Source: CAYPPG01 sp964412555 (GTDB lineage Bacteria > Hinthialibacterota > Hinthialibacteria > Hinthialibacterales > Hinthialibacteraceae). Taken from it: a stretch of DNA of 64,000 nt. Below, piece after piece: positions 43,186 to 52,886 of this stretch (its first letter is position 1; each line of letters starts with the position of its first letter). The notes beneath the pieces were generated by a model. That model worked only from the letters and a program-made list of their open reading frames with translations, was not told the DNA's origin and did no database searches. The position numbers and the translations under genes are program-made. The stretch lies in the NCBI GenBank assembly GCA_964412555.1, contig CAYPPG010000005.1:1-64000 (forward strand), given 5' to 3'.

Positions 43186-46100
43186 ATGGTTTTATATCAT
43201 CGCATCATTTCATTTGCGCTGTTTTTTTTCATCGGACTATTCGGATTCGGGATTTTGGGGAGTGGTTCATCGTTGCAGGCGAACGCCGCGAATGAATTAT
43301 CTGTTATAGAGGATTCATTCGCTGGTGAATTTGACAAATCGATTTGTGCAGATGAAAAGGTTTCCGCCCTGGAAACGCATTCGGTCGTCTTTATCGATCC
43401 TGGTGTGCAAGACTGGGATATGCTGGCCGATGGAGTTTTCTCAGGACATTCAGTAATTATTCTGGATGAGAAACAACCGCCTCTCCAGCAAATGACGAAG
43501 TCACTCAAGCACTTTAGCCATTCCAAACCACTTATCGAATCCGTCCACATTATCAGTCATGGAAAATCCGGGGCGATGGTGTTTGCCTCCGGCGTGGTGG
43601 ATTCTCAAACGTTGAAAGAGAACTCGTCTCGTTTGCGTTTATGGCAAAAATATTTGCGAAAAGAAGCTGGGATATTTATGTACGGATGTGACATTGCTCA
43701 AAACAAAGAATTCATGCGCACCTTGGAGAATGCACTTCAACGGAATATTTGGGCATCCGAAAATAAAACCGGATGTATAAACCGTGATGCGGATTGGATC
43801 TTCGAATACCCCACAATACAGAAACAAAAAATATTCCCTACCACTATTGAGAGCGCTTACTCTTACCAATTAGAAGTTACTAGTGAAACGACCATCGATT
43901 TTGATGGGGGTGATCATGGGGATGTCATAGACTTAATTGATCCACCAAAAATTGTGTTTTATGGTAAGTACTATAGAAATGATGGAGAAAGTTTATTTGT
44001 GCGGCATGGTTGGTTGTATGGTAATGATTGGGATTTGGAAAGCTCTCCTACCCCTCTTAATGATCAATACTATTTTCGTGCTAATGATAATAAACCATTT
44101 GATTTTAAAGAAATTACATTGAAAGGTGAAAATTATTGGGGGACAGGAGTACCTATTAAAATAAATGGCTATTTGAATGATGAACTGGAAGAGACTATAG
44201 AAGCGACACTTCCCGACGACATGTTGACGACCATTAATCCCAATTTTACTAGAGTTGATAAAGTAATTATTTATGGAATATCTACAACCCCCAAAGCACG
44301 TTTAGCTATTGATGATATTGTCCTGGATAAAGCCAATTGCTACCCCTTTTTTACTCAAGCTGAACGTGATCAGGAAGCTGGGAGTGTGAACTTTAATTTG
44401 ATAGAAGTCGTTGTCAATGAAGATAGCAGCGTGTCCCTCAATGACATATTGGAAGTTCATGACGCGGATACCGGAGACACATTAACTTGGTCCCTCCGTC
44501 TCGATGGTCCTATAAACTCTCCAGAACCACAACATGGTACTTTGGATGGTCTCGATACTACTGCAACAAGTAATGGGGGAGATATAAAACCAACCGGAGT
44601 TACTTATACGCCGGATCCGGATTACTCCAAGCCGTATGATACGTCTACGTCTGATTATGATGATTTCATGATCAAAATCTTCGATGGAGACACTGACGAA
44701 AAGAATGGTACAGAAATCGAACGTGGTGTTGATTGGATTTGGTTGGGAATGGATGTCAGGGATGCGCCGGATGTAACTGCGGTAACACCTCCTGATGGCA
44801 CTTTCGGAATTGGAGATGACATTGACATTGTAGTCACGTTTGATGATGAGGTGGATGTTTCAGGTTCCAATTCGACTCTTGAGATCGATGTGGGGGGGAC
44901 AACTCGCCAAGCGGTTTTCCAATCGGGATCAGGTTCCACCGAATTAACCTATCGATATACAGTCGTTTCTAACGACAAGGATGACTCGAATGGCATCGAT
45001 GTGAAAGCCAATGGCATCACTGCAAATGGGGATACGTTCACAGACAGCGATGGAGATGGAAACAACGCGGATTTGTCCTTTGACGCTGTGACTGCTAGTG
45101 ACGCTGTGGTGGATATTCCCATCCCCCCTGATGTATCTTCCATTTCCCGAAAGGATTCTTCACCCACCAACGCAAGCAGCGTGGATTTTAGTGTAACATT
45201 CAACGAATCGGTTGAAGATGTGGATACCGGAGATTTCTCGTTAACTACCTCGGGAACGACGGGTTCGATATCGGGAATCAGCGGTTCAGGAAGTAGCTAT
45301 ACAGTTACGGTGAATTCGATAACAGGAGATGGAACCCTTCGCCTGGATTTAACCGATAATGACACGATTACAAGCAGTGATAGTGGTCTTCCTCTCGGCG
45401 GAACCGGTACATCCGGTGACGAAGATGGCAGTTTTAACGGTGAATCCTATACCGTGGATCGGGTCAATCCATCTGTGAACAGTATCACTCGTTTGGATGA
45501 TAACCCGAACAATGCGAGTAGTGTGGATTTTAAAGTGACCTTCAGTGAAAATGTGAGCGACGTGGATATGAGCGATTTCGGTGTGACGAAGGTTTCCGGC
45601 ACGATCGATGGATATTCGGTTTCAGGGATTTCGGGGAGTGACGCCAATTATACGGTAACAGTCGATACCGGCTCCGGAGATGGAGAGATACGGCTCGATT
45701 TAAATGATAACAATTCGATTGAAGATGACGTAGAAAACAAACTTGGAGGAGACGGCACGCAAGATTACACGAGCGGGCCATCCTATACGATTGACAAAAC
45801 AGCGCCGGATTGGGTTCCCAGTGTGCCGGATATGACGGATGGGACCGATTTAGGCATGTTAAATTCGGATAATATAACCAGCGATGACACTCCTACGTTT
45901 GAAGGGACAACGACTCCGAGCACGAAAGTGGAAGTATTTCGCGGCGGTTCGACTTCGTTAGGCACTACCACTGCGGATGGCTCGGGTAATTGGTCACTGA
46001 CCTCATCCACGATTCCAAACGGAGATTATACGATCACGGCAAAGGCGGTGGATGATGCGGGAAATGAGGGGGATCCTTCCGATGGATTATCGATCACGAT

Positions 46101-49100
46101 CGACGCCGCTGCGCCTACGGTGCACTCGTTGTCACCGGAGGATGATTCAGAAAATGTTACGTATGGATCGAATTTAATCATTACGTTTTCCGAAGAAGTG
46201 GTGATCGGGAGTGGAAATATTGCGATCAAGAGTGATAGTGCAACGATTGAAACGATCGATGTCACCGGGGATCAGGTCTCCGGTGGAGGATCGACGACGA
46301 TCACGATCGATCCCTCCAGCGATTTGCCCGGCAATACGGGAATCCATGTGCAGATCGGCTCGGACTGCTTCGACGATGTCGCCGGCAATAGTTATGCGGG
46401 GATTTCCACAACGACGGATTGGAATTTCACGACGGCGAATGCAGTGCCGGTTATCGATCTTGTCGATACCGATCCGATTTTTTATGTCGCCGGCAGCGGA
46501 CCGGTGCTGGTGAGCGAGAACGCGACGGTGACGGATTCCGACAGCGAACATTTTAACGGGGGAAATCTTGATGTACGATATACATCAGGGGGAACGGGGA
46601 ACGACCGGCTCGGGATCAGTCCGCAGGGAGATGGGGAGGATGAAATCAATGTTTCCGGCTCGGATGTTTCGTATGAAGGCGATGTGTTCGGTGTGTTTGC
46701 GGGCGGCGTGGGAACTGTGCAGCTCGTAATCTCGTTCAATTTCGAGTATGCCACGCCGGAAGCGGTGCAGGCACTGATTCGGCGGGTGACGTACGAAAAC
46801 GTGGCGGATACTCCCGTCATCCAAACGCGGATGCTTCGCTTCAAACTGACCGATGAGGCTTCGCAAGTGGCAGCGGAAAAAACCCGTGAAATTCGCCATG
46901 AAAAACCGAAAGCCAACTTCAGTGCTTCCAACTATTCTGCGGCGGAGAATGCCGGCAACGCCGTGATCACCGTTACACTTTCAACCGAAGCGCAAGATAC
47001 GGCCACGATCGATTATACGACATCCGACGGAACGGCGGCGGCCGGAAACGACTACACCGCGACCAGCGGTACATTGACATTCAATGTCGGCGAGTCGAGT
47101 AAAACGTTCTCGGTTCCGATTCTCAAAGATGCAGTATTTGAAGACGGCGAAACCATCGATCTCGCGTTGAGCAATCCAACCGGGATTCTTGAACTCGGCA
47201 ATCAAACTGCGGCGGTGCTGACCATCATCGGCAATCGAGCGCCGACTGCCAATTCGCAGAATGTTACCACCGACGAGGATTATTCGGTATCCATCAATCT
47301 CTCGGCGGATGATCCGGACGGAGACAGCATCGCTTCGTATTCCATTGCAACCGATCCGTCTAACGGACGAATTACGTCATTCGAATCGAGTACGGGAACT
47401 GCGACCTATTCACCGGATAATAATTTTCACGGTTCCGATTCCTTCACCTTTACGGCGACGGACGGGGAAAAGACTTCCGAAGCCGGGACGGTCCATGTCA
47501 CGATCAGTTCGACGAACGATTGTCCGTGTGCGGAAGCGAAATCGGTGAGTACGGATGAAGACATATCCGTAAACATTACCCTCTCGGGGACTGATGCGGA
47601 CGGGGATTCTCTTTCGTTCCATATCGCGAACAATCCTTCTCACGGCACGCTGTCCAAAAGCGGAAGCCGGGTGACTTATACGCCGAATTCCGGCTTCAGC
47701 GGTCAAGATTCGTTTACGTATACGGCTTCGGATGGATCAAGGCAATCGAAACCGGCGACTGTTTCGATCACCGTGATTCGCACTTCGCCGACGGACACTC
47801 CGACTCCTACACCGACAAATACTCCGTCGAACACCCCGACTCATACACCTTCGCATACGCCGACGAACACCCCCTCCCCGACGGCTACGCATACACCGAC
47901 GCCGACAGCTACTGACACGCCGGAAGTGACGAATACACCGACTCCGTCTCCGACGGAAACGGTGACGCCAACCGAGACGGTCACTCCGACGTATACACCC
48001 TCGCCGACGGAGACCCCGGCGCCGACGCTCACGCCGACCCATTCACCCCGCCCCAACAACCAGAATCCCCAACTGATTGTCGATCCGGGACAGACGCTTC
48101 ATGTGGAGCCGGGGGAAATGCGGGTTTTCAGTTTTACAATTACCGATATGGATGGCGACAAGATCGAGTTGACGGTTTCAGGAGACGCGCCTCTTACCTT
48201 TCAGGATGAATCGGTGCTTCCTCCATTCACTACTTTTGTCGATTATGAATTCGAGACGGCAAAGCAAGGCGTCTATACATTTACTGTAACGGCGTATGAC
48301 GGAAGCGCATCGGTCGAGAAACGCATCACGGTGACGGTGGGAGAGGCGCCGCCGGTTTCGCCGACACGTGAGACGACCCTGCCGACGCTTACGCCGACCC
48401 ATTCCCCCCGCCCCAACAACCAGATTCCCGAACTGATTATCGATCCAGGGCAGACGCTTCATGTGGAGCCGGGGGAAATGCGGGTTTTCAGTTTTACGAT
48501 CATCGATATGGATGGCGATACGATCGAGTTGATGCTTTCAGGAGGCGCCCCTCTCACCTTTCAGGATGAGTCTATCGTTCCGCCCTTCTTTACGTTTGTC
48601 GATTACGAATTCGAAACGGAAGAAGAGGGCGAATATTCATTTATCGTAACGGCGTATGACGGTAGTGCGACTGTCGAGAAACTCATTACGGTGACGGTAG
48701 GAGATGTGCAGGCGGTTCTGCCGACGAGCACATCGACACCCGCACCGACGAACACGAATACACCGGAACCGACGAGTACGACGATCCCCGAACCAACGGA
48801 TACTCCGGAACCACCGGATACACCAATTCCCGAACCGATCCCGGTGGAACCCACAAACACTCCGGAACCGGCAGCGACAAATACTCCGGAACCGGTGCCG
48901 ACGGAGACGCCGACTCCCGAACTTACGCCGACGCCGGAGGCACCGAGTCCCACGCCGACTCCCACACCGATCGCGACTCCGGTCATTCGCGTGACGGATG
49001 ATACACGTTCGAGCGGTGATTTGAGCGGGGGACAGGATCACGATTCGTTGAACAACCGTGCGATCGTCATTCGGTGGGACTTCAGCGAGAGCAGTATCGA

Positions 49101-49752
49101 TTTTGACCGGGTGATCGACATCCATATTTGGATGAAAGACAACGAGAACGAGTACGCGTATCTCGGCCAGACAAAAGATCCGTTCGCGACTTCGTTTGAA
49201 TGGAAGGCATTAGGACGCGGAGTCGGCAATGGATTCAAGTCCGGCCCGCAGTATGGACATTCCTACCGTTTTCAAATCTATGCTCTCTTGAACGAAACGG
49301 CGGAAACCGGACTTCCTGTCCATGTCGGCCCCTTCCCAAGCCAAGGCACCGCTGCGGTGACCATGCTGCCGATTGTGACGGTTACGGACAATCTAGAGTC
49401 ATATGACGATTTGAGTAACCGTCAAGACGCCGATCCTGCGAATGCCACGGAACTCGTGATCCGGTGGAATCCCGATCCGAACGAAGTGAATACCGACGAT
49501 ATCCAAAACGCACACATTTATGTGTATGAAGGCAACAGCCGAAGTCCGGTTTTCTTGGGAATGACAAATGACGCGTCGAATTATTTCATCTGGAACCGGG
49601 AAAATCCCTTTGTCTCCGAAGCCTTCCAAGGCCAAGGGCCGGAACTCGGTGAATCGTACCGCTTCCGTGTGTATCTATTAACGAAGAGCGGATTTCCGCG
49701 GTTTTATGGGTATTATCATAATGCCGGGCCGGTGCGGATGACGGCGGAGTAA
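43186..49752 (+). CDS. Giant multidomain surface protein (DUF4347, Ig-like, Calx-beta, PKD-like)
   Basis: This 2188-residue exported protein has a signal peptide (residues 1-33). A DUF4347 domain (about 65-215) carries VHIISHGKSG and GIFMYGCDIAQN. Two Ig-like repeats follow (645-870; TNASSVDFSVTF, NNASSVDFKVTF), then a further Ig-like and SbsA-type Big domain (880-1085). Next are a Calx-beta domain (1240-1345; DYTTSDGTAAAGNDYTA) and two cadherin-like domains starting TTDED and STDED (1350-1530). Three Thr/Pro linkers separate two PKD-like repeats that are nearly identical. Two copies of an unrecognised 120-residue domain end the protein (VTDDTRSSGDLS, VTDNLESYDDLS). ATG 43186 has GAGGAG upstream. 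No sorting signal is seen. Confidence 0.85.
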   Translation: MVLYHRIISFALFFFIGLFGFGILGSGSSLQANAANELSVIEDSFAGEFDKSICADEKVSALETHSVVFIDPGVQDWDMLADGVFSGHSVIILDEKQPPLQQMTKSLKHFSHSKPLIESVHIISHGKSGAMVFASGVVDSQTLKENSSRLRLWQKYLRKEAGIFMYGCDIAQNKEFMRTLENALQRNIWASENKTGCINRDADWIFEYPTIQKQKIFPTTIESAYSYQLEVTSETTIDFDGGDHGDVIDLIDPPKIVFYGKYYRNDGESLFVRHGWLYGNDWDLESSPTPLNDQYYFRANDNKPFDFKEITLKGENYWGTGVPIKINGYLNDELEETIEATLPDDMLTTINPNFTRVDKVIIYGISTTPKARLAIDDIVLDKANCYPFFTQAERDQEAGSVNFNLIEVVVNEDSSVSLNDILEVHDADTGDTLTWSLRLDGPINSPEPQHGTLDGLDTTATSNGGDIKPTGVTYTPDPDYSKPYDTSTSDYDDFMIKIFDGDTDEKNGTEIERGVDWIWLGMDVRDAPDVTAVTPPDGTFGIGDDIDIVVTFDDEVDVSGSNSTLEIDVGGTTRQAVFQSGSGSTELTYRYTVVSNDKDDSNGIDVKANGITANGDTFTDSDGDGNNADLSFDAVTASDAVVDIPIPPDVSSISRKDSSPTNASSVDFSVTFNESVEDVDTGDFSLTTSGTTGSISGISGSGSSYTVTVNSITGDGTLRLDLTDNDTITSSDSGLPLGGTGTSGDEDGSFNGESYTVDRVNPSVNSITRLDDNPNNASSVDFKVTFSENVSDVDMSDFGVTKVSGTIDGYSVSGISGSDANYTVTVDTGSGDGEIRLDLNDNNSIEDDVENKLGGDGTQDYTSGPSYTIDKTAPDWVPSVPDMTDGTDLGMLNSDNITSDDTPTFEGTTTPSTKVEVFRGGSTSLGTTTADGSGNWSLTSSTIPNGDYTITAKAVDDAGNEGDPSDGLSITIDAAAPTVHSLSPEDDSENVTYGSNLIITFSEEVVIGSGNIAIKSDSATIETIDVTGDQVSGGGSTTITIDPSSDLPGNTGIHVQIGSDCFDDVAGNSYAGISTTTDWNFTTANAVPVIDLVDTDPIFYVAGSGPVLVSENATVTDSDSEHFNGGNLDVRYTSGGTGNDRLGISPQGDGEDEINVSGSDVSYEGDVFGVFAGGVGTVQLVISFNFEYATPEAVQALIRRVTYENVADTPVIQTRMLRFKLTDEASQVAAEKTREIRHEKPKANFSASNYSAAENAGNAVITVTLSTEAQDTATIDYTTSDGTAAAGNDYTATSGTLTFNVGESSKTFSVPILKDAVFEDGETIDLALSNPTGILELGNQTAAVLTIIGNRAPTANSQNVTTDEDYSVSINLSADDPDGDSIASYSIATDPSNGRITSFESSTGTATYSPDNNFHGSDSFTFTATDGEKTSEAGTVHVTISSTNDCPCAEAKSVSTDEDISVNITLSGTDADGDSLSFHIANNPSHGTLSKSGSRVTYTPNSGFSGQDSFTYTASDGSRQSKPATVSITVIRTSPTDTPTPTPTNTPSNTPTHTPSHTPTNTPSPTATHTPTPTATDTPEVTNTPTPSPTETVTPTETVTPTYTPSPTETPAPTLTPTHSPRPNNQNPQLIVDPGQTLHVEPGEMRVFSFTITDMDGDKIELTVSGDAPLTFQDESVLPPFTTFVDYEFETAKQGVYTFTVTAYDGSASVEKRITVTVGEAPPVSPTRETTLPTLTPTHSPRPNNQIPELIIDPGQTLHVEPGEMRVFSFTIIDMDGDTIELMLSGGAPLTFQDESIVPPFFTFVDYEFETEEEGEYSFIVTAYDGSATVEKLITVTVGDVQAVLPTSTSTPAPTNTNTPEPTSTTIPEPTDTPEPPDTPIPEPIPVEPTNTPEPAATNTPEPVPTETPTPELTPTPEAPSPTPTPTPIATPVIRVTDDTRSSGDLSGGQDHDSLNNRAIVIRWDFSESSIDFDRVIDIHIWMKDNENEYAYLGQTKDPFATSFEWKALGRGVGNGFKSGPQYGHSYRFQIYALLNETAETGLPVHVGPFPSQGTAAVTMLPIVTVTDNLESYDDLSNRQDADPANATELVIRWNPDPNEVNTDDIQNAHIYVYEGNSRSPVFLGMTNDASNYFIWNRENPFVSEAFQGQGPELGESYRFRVYLLTKSGFPRFYGYYHNAGPVRMTAE
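48021..48710 (+). repeat. Two tandem 360-bp units inside the giant gene
   Basis: The segment starting ACGCTCACGCCGACCCATTC recurs 360 bases (120 codons) later with few changes. Each unit encodes a Pro-rich lead (PTHSPRPNNQ) and one PKD-like domain (VDPGQTLHVEPGEMRVFSFT). The high identity suggests recent duplication or gene conversion. Confidence 0.85.
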
Positions 49753-49760
49753 TGGTTTTT

Positions 49761-49931
49761 GTCTGAATTAGGATCACCAGGATGCAAGGATGGACAGGAT
49801 ATGCTCTATTGAGAAGTATGCGTAATTTGGCGAGTTTCAGCGGCCAATGGACATCTTGTCGAATCGTAATGAAATACTTTCATGTATTTCATCCTGGAAA
49901 TCCTCCCATCCTGGCCAATCCTGATTCAGAC
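49761..49931. repeat. 171-bp element with 40-bp imperfect terminal inverted repeats
   Basis: The left arm (49761-49800, starting GTCTGAATTAGGAT) matches the reverse complement of the right arm (49891-49931, which ends ATCCTGATTCAGAC), with about 8 mismatches and one gap. Both arms contain a repeated CAGGAT/AGGAT motif. It lies between the ends of two convergent genes and could fold into a long hairpin. The 90-base centre codes for nothing recognisable. Confidence 0.7.
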
Positions 49932-49952
49932 GGACACGATTTGACAACAATT

Positions 49953-52433
49953 TTATTTCTTCACTCGTTCAGCAGGACCAGCCCCTTCAGGCCGTTTGAA
50001 CTCGCGATCTTGTGTCATCAACCATTTGTCGAATTCAAAGCCGTCTTCGCGCATCGAGAACATGATGTGGTGTAATCCTGGTTCGTTCACATCGAGGTAG
50101 ATTTTGTGCGGTTCACCGCAATGGTTTTCGGCGGTTCGTTGTTTGCTTTCCCACCACCAGGAATTTTTGCCTTCACACCATTGCAGGCGTTGGCCGGATT
50201 CAGGCCACTCTCCATCAATACCGACATGGAGACCGTTGTCTTCGCTGCCCGTGGAGTAGGCGCGAACCCAAACGTAATAACGGCCTGGTGTGTTGAAATG
50301 AACGGGGTAGACGAGTATGGCCATCTGCCCCGGTTTGTTGGTAAAATTCTCGCCTTGGATGAGTTTATCTCCGTGCGTGCGGCGAGAGTCCGGAAGGATT
50401 TCCAAATAAGCGTTTCCGCTAGCAGTTTCTGCGTGGTTGTCATCGCCATCCGGTTTGATATGGGGTGTTTGTTGTGGTGATGTTTTGTACCATTTTCGTT
50501 TTTCGGTTTTTGATTGTTCGGTGAAGTGTTCGGCTTCTACGGCGACAAGACCGTTGTGTTCTTCGGAGATCAGTTCTTGGTGGGCTACGCTTCGCTTTGA
50601 GCCCACCCTACTGCTTACGCTTTGCTTTGAGTCTACCCTACACATGACTAGCCAATCTTTATTCGGATCTGAGGGTGGGGTGCCGAGTGATTTTTTGCCG
50701 GGACCGGATACGCTTTTGATAGAGCCTTGTTGAAGTGGTCCGCCGGTTCTTGGATTCCACCAGGAGACGGTATATTCTGTATCGGATTTTCCGGCATCGA
50801 TATTCGTGGTTCCGCCGTTTTTGAGATAGACGAGATAGATCTCTCCTTGTTTGCCGAAACAGTAATCGTTTTTGTTCGATATACGGTGATCCATGGAATC
50901 CATTTCCCAGAACGGGATATTATATTCTTTGAAAAACTGCAAGGCATAGAGGCATTGGTCCCACATGTTTTCCCGGCTGCGCCAATCTTCGCAGGTGAGG
51001 TCAGAATTGGGGTGTTGATAACCGAAGTACCATTCAACGCCCCATCCACCGGCGAGGAGCGCGCCCCAGAGCGCGTTCTTGCGTGCGTTGTCGTGTGTGG
51101 GATCTTCTTCGTCGGTGACGAGAGCGTGTTGAGCGTCACCCGGTTCATCAATGGCGACTGCCCACTGTTTCCCTGCTTTCTTGGATCGTTCAATCCAGCG
51201 AAGAATCGCACCATGCACCTGGCTGAAATCGGGCTTGCTTGTTTGGACAGAGACACCGGTGAGTTTCGATTTATCCCCGAGTAAATCGTCAAATGGTTGG
51301 CCGTTGTGAATCACGACCAAATGGCGGTACGGATCGTGATCATAGAAATATTCCGTCATCGCAATGCGTTGTTCCGTAGATTGTCCTTTGTGGTTTCCCC
51401 AGCCTCCGTTTTCTTCTCCTAAGTTCCAATTCAAGGCAAGGTGATGGCCGAATCGGGCAATCAGTTCCCGATAATAAAGTTTTCGCTGAACACCGACATC
51501 GCCACCATCCAACAGATTTTGGTTTTCGGCTTCCTGCGTTTTGAAATGAAGAAACATCCCTAAGCGGTCGCCGTGTTCGAAGACGATTTCCCATTGATCG
51601 AGTTTGGAGACGTCCATTCGTTCATAGTTATCATAAGTGATATATGGGAAAACGTTCTGGTCATCACCCTTGATGTTCAATGTCAGAAACGAAAAGACAT
51701 TCATTCCTTTGGACGCCAGATAATTGATGGCGCCGATCAGCCCTTTGCCTTTCCCATTCTGCCAGACCGGATCGCCCGGTTTCCAGTCTTTGATGTGAGG
51801 TTCCCAGGTTTTGATGAATTGATCTTTATGGCCGTCATCGTTGAAAGTACCGTCAAAATCGGCATAGGCGAGAAGGTTTTCCGGGGCATCGGCTCCGGCT
51901 TTCAGGAAGTATTCACCGGTTTCGGCAAAACGCAGATAGCGTTCTCCGATATATTGAAGCCTTCCTTTTGTGCGATTGTCGCGGCCGGTTTTATTGGTAG
52001 GAGCGATATCAAACGAGCCGGAAACACCGTCCATAAAGCCTGCGCTTCCACCGGCGTTGGGATCGTTGCTCACAGCGATGTTTTTCCCTTTGCGGAACGA
52101 TACCGAGTAGTTCCATTTTCCGGTCTCATCCGGTGCAAAATGCACACGCCATTTGTTGCCTTGATCAGCCGATGTTTCTGCGGCATTGCCATCTGCGGCA
52201 AAATAACCCGGCACCGTATACGATTTATCCTCTTTCGTGAAAGTTACATTCAACCGGTAATAAAGAAACGGATTCGGATTCGCCGTTTCACTTGCTTCCG
52301 GACCGTCGAATGTGATTGTCACCTTATGCCATTTTTTCAATTCTCCGGAGATGTCCGGTTGGTAATCGTCGCACAATCCATACATATTGAATGCGAAAAA
52401 CAATGCAAATGCGAGATAGTAATACTTGTTCAT
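49953..52433 (-). CDS. Secreted DUF5060 domain protein, putative glycan-active enzyme
   Basis: This 826-residue protein has a signal peptide (YYYLAFALFFAFNMYGLCDD). Its N-terminal beta domain is DUF5060 (WHKVTITFDGP; PYFAADGNA-type GYFAADGNAAET; WRVHFAPDETGKWNYSVSFR). A TIM-barrel-like centre follows (NWNLGEENGGWGNHKGQS; AVAIDEPGDAQH), and a beta-sandwich C-terminal domain (FNTPGRYYVWVRAYSTGSEDN; HIMFSMREDGFEFDKWL). Family members act on plant or algal polysaccharides, but the substrate here is unknown. Residues about 600-620 are encoded by two copies of the family A repeat. ATG 52433 has AAAGGA upstream. Confidence 0.85.
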   Translation of the reverse strand: MNKYYYLAFALFFAFNMYGLCDDYQPDISGELKKWHKVTITFDGPEASETANPNPFLYYRLNVTFTKEDKSYTVPGYFAADGNAAETSADQGNKWRVHFAPDETGKWNYSVSFRKGKNIAVSNDPNAGGSAGFMDGVSGSFDIAPTNKTGRDNRTKGRLQYIGERYLRFAETGEYFLKAGADAPENLLAYADFDGTFNDDGHKDQFIKTWEPHIKDWKPGDPVWQNGKGKGLIGAINYLASKGMNVFSFLTLNIKGDDQNVFPYITYDNYERMDVSKLDQWEIVFEHGDRLGMFLHFKTQEAENQNLLDGGDVGVQRKLYYRELIARFGHHLALNWNLGEENGGWGNHKGQSTEQRIAMTEYFYDHDPYRHLVVIHNGQPFDDLLGDKSKLTGVSVQTSKPDFSQVHGAILRWIERSKKAGKQWAVAIDEPGDAQHALVTDEEDPTHDNARKNALWGALLAGGWGVEWYFGYQHPNSDLTCEDWRSRENMWDQCLYALQFFKEYNIPFWEMDSMDHRISNKNDYCFGKQGEIYLVYLKNGGTTNIDAGKSDTEYTVSWWNPRTGGPLQQGSIKSVSGPGKKSLGTPPSDPNKDWLVMCRVDSKQSVSSRVGSKRSVAHQELISEEHNGLVAVEAEHFTEQSKTEKRKWYKTSPQQTPHIKPDGDDNHAETASGNAYLEILPDSRRTHGDKLIQGENFTNKPGQMAILVYPVHFNTPGRYYVWVRAYSTGSEDNGLHVGIDGEWPESGQRLQWCEGKNSWWWESKQRTAENHCGEPHKIYLDVNEPGLHHIMFSMREDGFEFDKWLMTQDREFKRPEGAGPAERVKK
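50579..50641. repeat. Dispersed palindrome, family A (two tandem copies inside a CDS)
   Basis: Copy one, GGTGGGCTACGC...GAGCCCACCCTAC (50579-50611), is followed at once by a diverged copy ending GTCTACCCTAC (50612-50641). On the minus strand they are read in frame as part of the DUF5060 protein (CRVDSKQSVSSRVGSKRSVA). Confidence 0.75.
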
Positions 52434-52528
52434 CAATCTGGTTCCTTTCTAGTTTGTACAAAATGTTGAATCCATTAAACCGAATTCTTTCTATTCTTGA
52501 AGGATCACGCCTATCAATTTTTTGATCG

Positions 52529-52886
52529 TGGGAGCGCGACTATTCGTGGCTGCATTTTAAATAAAGAAAGAGATCTTATTCGCATCACCATGCGGGCAAG
52601 ATGCCCGCGCTCCGACCGAAGCTGGGAGCGCGGCCATCCCTGGCCGCATTTAAAACCGAGAAAGAGAACTTATTCGCATCACTATGCGGGCAAGATGCCC
52701 GCGCTCCGACCGAAGCTGGGAGCGCGGCCATCCCTGGCNNNNNNNNNNNNNNNNNNNNNNNNNNNNNNNNNNNNNNNNNNNNNNNNNNNNNNNNNNNNNN
52801 NNNNNNNNNNNNNNNNNNNNNNNNNNNNNNNNNNNNNNCGCATTTAAAACCGAGAAAGAGAACTTATTCGCATCACCATTTGGGTA
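52529..52886. repeat. 94-bp tandem repeat (family B) interrupted by an assembly gap
   Basis: A degenerate partial unit (52529-52590) is followed by a full unit starting TGCGGGCAAGATGCCCGCGC at 52591 and another at 52685, 94 bases apart. Then come 100 N (52739-52838) and the end of a unit. Each unit holds two hairpins: GCGGGCA-AGA-TGCCCGC and GCGGCCA-TCCC-TGGCCGC. The round gap size suggests the number of units is unknown and that the array broke the assembly. Isolated relatives lie at 6466-6485 and 60095-60115. Confidence 0.85.

Noticed and set aside
47737..48059. Arg-rich or Val/Gly-rich frames opposite the Thr/Pro linker
   Set aside because: They are complements of ACG/CCG-rich codons on the plus strand, without signals of their own.
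47790..48975. Possible CRISPR-like array in the Thr/Pro linkers
   Set aside because: Repeats are short, in frame and coding; there are no spacers of even length and no cas genes.
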